Below, in pieces: positions 62,318 through 64,000 of a stretch of 64,000 nt of DNA. The position numbers were made by a program, and so were the translations under genes. Source of the DNA: Ignavibacteria bacterium (GTDB lineage Bacteria > Bacteroidota > Ignavibacteria > UBA10030). How positions within the stretch are numbered: the first letter of the stretch is position 1; the number at the start of each line of letters is the position of its first letter. Under the pieces are notes generated by a model. The model saw only the letters and a program-made list of their open reading frames with translations. It was not told the DNA's origin and searched no databases. The stretch spans positions 1 through 64,000 of the forward strand of contig VGVZ01000011.1 in NCBI GenBank assembly GCA_016873805.1, given 5' to 3'.

Positions 62318-62488
62318 GGCCAGTCCGATTCTCTACGACATCCATCCATCGGTCAATCTAGGGCGCGGAGAAAAGGTCGAGATCCTCGAGAATTCCTCTC
62401 CGAGCAGAATCTCGTCACTCGAAACACCAGCACCATATTGCCGTATACAGTCGCGGACGAACGCAACTCAGTACCAACCGGGAGAGTT

Positions 62489-63223
62489 ATGAGCGAGATC
62501 ATTGTGGGGAGACAACCGGTGGTCGAAGCCCTCAAAGCGGGAACACCGATCGAGAAGATCGTGCTTCTCTACGGCGTGAAGGGGAACGCGATCGAGCGAA
62601 TTCGACAACTTGCGAAACAGCGGGGGATTGCTGTTGCTGAATCGAATCGCCAGCGATTCCGCGAACTTGCGGAAGACGCGACAACGCAGGGTGTCGTTGC
62701 CCTCGTTGCCACGAAAGACTACATCGAGGTTGAGGACATTCTCGCCGCTGCCCGGAAACGGGGAGAACCTTGCTTCATCCTTGTGCTGGATGAAATCGAA
62801 GATCCGCACAACGTGGGGGCGCTCATCCGCTCCGCGGAAGCCGCGGGGGCACACGGTGTGATCATCACCAAACATCATTCCGCGATGCTCAATCAAACCG
62901 TCGCGAAGACTTCCGCCGGCGCATCCGTCCATCTCCCTGCCGCCAAAGTCACGAATCTGGCACAGACGATCGACGAACTGAAAAGAGCCGGGTTATGGAT
63001 CGTGGGAACGACACCGGAATCAGAGAAGCTGTATACTGAAGTGGATTACAAGTCCCCCGTCGCCGTGGTGGTCGGAAGCGAAGGGAAGGGAATGCGAAAG
63101 TTGATTTCGGAGAAGTGCGACTTCCTGGTGCGGATCCCGATGTATGGAAAGATCGACTCCCTCAACGCCTCGGTTGCCGGAGCATTGGTGATGTTTGAAG
63201 TTGCACGGGCGCGGCGATCATAG
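62489..63223 (+). CDS. rlmB: 23S rRNA (guanosine-2'-O-)-methyltransferase RlmB/TrmH family
   Basis: SPOUT methyltransferase of 244 residues. An N-terminal substrate-binding domain begins IVGRQPVVEALKAG. The knotted AdoMet domain has LDEIEDPHNVGALIRSAEAAG, VVGSEGKGM and IPMYGKIDSLNASVAGALVMFE. The start at 62489 follows GGAGAG at the right distance; the longer frame has no ribosome site. The 171 bases upstream hold no gene. Confidence 0.93.
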   Translation: MSEIIVGRQPVVEALKAGTPIEKIVLLYGVKGNAIERIRQLAKQRGIAVAESNRQRFRELAEDATTQGVVALVATKDYIEVEDILAAARKRGEPCFILVLDEIEDPHNVGALIRSAEAAGAHGVIITKHHSAMLNQTVAKTSAGASVHLPAAKVTNLAQTIDELKRAGLWIVGTTPESEKLYTEVDYKSPVAVVVGSEGKGMRKLISEKCDFLVRIPMYGKIDSLNASVAGALVMFEVARARRS

Positions 63224-63243
63224 CTCGACACCCACGCCTCCGA

Positions 63244-63387
63244 TCACCGGGACGTTCCCCTTGGAAGGTTTCTCTTCGGCCTCTTTTCGCCGCCGGTGCG
63301 CGCAAGCCGTTCTGCGCGCAGTGTATGCTTCTGCACAGTCTCACGCGACACAACAACCTTCTTCTGTCGATTACGAATCTGCTTCAT
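63244..63387 (-). CDS. Small basic protein, uncertain
   Basis: A 47-codon frame whose ATG (63385-63387) follows GGGGAGGGGG, a strong ribosome site that also encodes the end of the regulator gene, which it overlaps by 17 bases. The product is Lys/Arg-rich (KQIRNRQKKVVVSRETVQKH) and lacks Cys, membrane and known motifs. It may be real and coupled to the regulator or a chance frame. Confidence 0.3.
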   Translation of the reverse strand: MKQIRNRQKKVVVSRETVQKHTLRAERLARTGGEKRPKRNLPRGTSR

Positions 63388-64000
63388 CCCCCTCCCCTTT
63401 TGTGAGGTTATAGCGCTTCATCTTCGTGTACAGGTGACTGCGTTGAATGTCGAGCGACTCGGCCGTCTTCGAGATGTTCCATTTGTGACGCTCAAGCTGG
63501 CCTTTGATAAACGCCGCTTCCATCCGCTCCTTGAACTGCTGAAATGTTTCGGATCGATTGATCAGGAAACTCGATTCGTCTCCGGATGGGGCTGAAGTCG
63601 TCTCAAGGAACTCATCGTCGAGCGTGCTGCCTCGGGAAAGAATCACGAGTCGCTCAACAACGTTCCGCAATTCCCGGACATTTCCCGGCCACGTGAGCTG
63701 CTGCAACTTCTCGATCAACTCCGGTTTGACCGCTTTTGCCGCGGTTCCATATCTCTTGCAGAGATCCTCGACAAATGCCCGGACGAGGATCGGAATGTCG
63801 TCCAGCCGTTCCCTCAACGGGGGAATGTGAATGGGAAAAACCTTGAGACGGTGATAGAGATCGTCCCGGAAACTTCCCTTCTTGATTTCCGTCTCGAGCG
63901 CTTTGTTGGTCGCAGCGATCACCCGGACACTGACGGGAATCGATTTGCTGCCACCGACGTGCTGAACCTTCCCATCCTCGAGTGTGCGCAGTACTTTTGC
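63371..64000 (-). CDS. NtrC-type sigma-54-dependent regulator, C-terminal part (runs off the edge)
   Basis: The frame is open to the end of the window. It starts inside the AAA+ sigma-54 activation domain (AKVLRTLEDGKVQHVGG, then IAATN, FRDDLYHRLKVFPIHIPPLRER, TWPGNVRELRNVVERL) and ends with a Fis-type helix-turn-helix (NISKTAESLDIQRSHLYTKMKRY). The receiver domain and the Walker A box lie beyond 64000. The protein would activate sigma-54 promoters; its kinase and target are unknown. Confidence 0.93.
   Translation of the reverse strand, partial: AKVLRTLEDGKVQHVGGSKSIPVSVRVIAATNKALETEIKKGSFRDDLYHRLKVFPIHIPPLRERLDDIPILVRAFVEDLCKRYGTAAKAVKPELIEKLQQLTWPGNVRELRNVVERLVILSRGSTLDDEFLETTSAPSGDESSFLINRSETFQQFKERMEAAFIKGQLERHKWNISKTAESLDIQRSHLYTKMKRYNLTKGEGDEADS

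Noticed and set aside
62360-62402. Inverted repeat CGGAGA...TCTCCG before rlmB
   Set aside because: The arms are short and the stem interrupted, with no T run; not a convincing terminator or riboswitch.
63244-63387. Lanthipeptide precursor reading of the small basic frame
   Set aside because: The segment VSRETVQKH vaguely recalls a class I leader, but there is no Cys in the product and no lanthionine synthetase nearby.

Overview
The window looks like a chromosomal segment (moderately GC-rich, roughly mid-50s % by eye) of a Gram-negative bacterium of the Fibrobacterota-Chlorobiota-Bacteroidota (FCB) group, most likely an Ignavibacteriota- or Chlorobi-like lineage. The markers are an LpxC-FabZ fusion, a short primary sigma factor without region 1.1, a secreted metallopeptidase with a type IX secretion C-terminal sorting domain, and a complete outer-membrane biogenesis operon. 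The phylum is an inference; no rRNA or tRNA gene is present to confirm it.

Layout. 1-3.6 kb: an accessory edge with an N-terminally incomplete DNA methyltransferase carrying two in-frame palindromic repeats, then a zinc-ribbon/PIN-like protein of unknown role. 3.7-14.9 kb (minus): surE, a lipoprotein, and an envelope operon running uppS-bamA-ompH-ompH-lpxD-lpxC/fabZ-lpxA-lipoyl transferase-panB. 15.1-18.3 kb (plus): clpC with a clear promoter and terminator, then a pseudouridine synthase. 18.4-25.9 kb: an AbgT-family transporter, a DPP IV-like peptidase, a kinase-like membrane protein with only a dimerisation/His domain, tadA, prfA and a DUF1385 protein. 26-49 kb (minus): a large exopolysaccharide/O-antigen locus (sugar-nucleotide enzymes, Wza, Wzz, ligase/polymerase, flippase, six glycosyl or phosphoglycosyl transferases, aminotransferase), read in the same direction as accA, a thioesterase, a Trm112-like protein, a second flippase and the type IX-secreted peptidase. 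49-56.5 kb (minus): fmt, def, an NlpC/P60 lipoprotein, the primary sigma factor, two EutN/CcmL microcompartment vertex proteins, phosphopentomutase, a zinc-ribbon protein and a GAF-degenerate-GGDEF protein. 56.7-63.2 kb (plus): a sugar-1-phosphate nucleotidyltransferase fused to a PMM-like domain, a PtsN-like IIA protein, hisS, a small conserved-looking protein, lgt and rlmB. The right edge holds the C-terminal part of an NtrC-type regulator.

Most genes are housekeeping or envelope genes. The points most worth a second look are: the orphan pair of BMC vertex proteins beside deoB; the nucleotidyltransferase-PMM fusion whose PMM active-site loops are all lost; a GT2-phosphoglycosyltransferase fusion whose catalytic core is deleted; a histidine-kinase-like protein with no ATPase domain; two ~130 bp CTAG-bounded palindromic elements (one supplies the stop codon of its neighbour); in-frame palindromic insertions in the methyltransferase; and a shared promoter architecture (TTG, 20 bp, TANNTT) at five sites. 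I found no CRISPR array, no complete insertion sequence, no rRNA and no tRNA.
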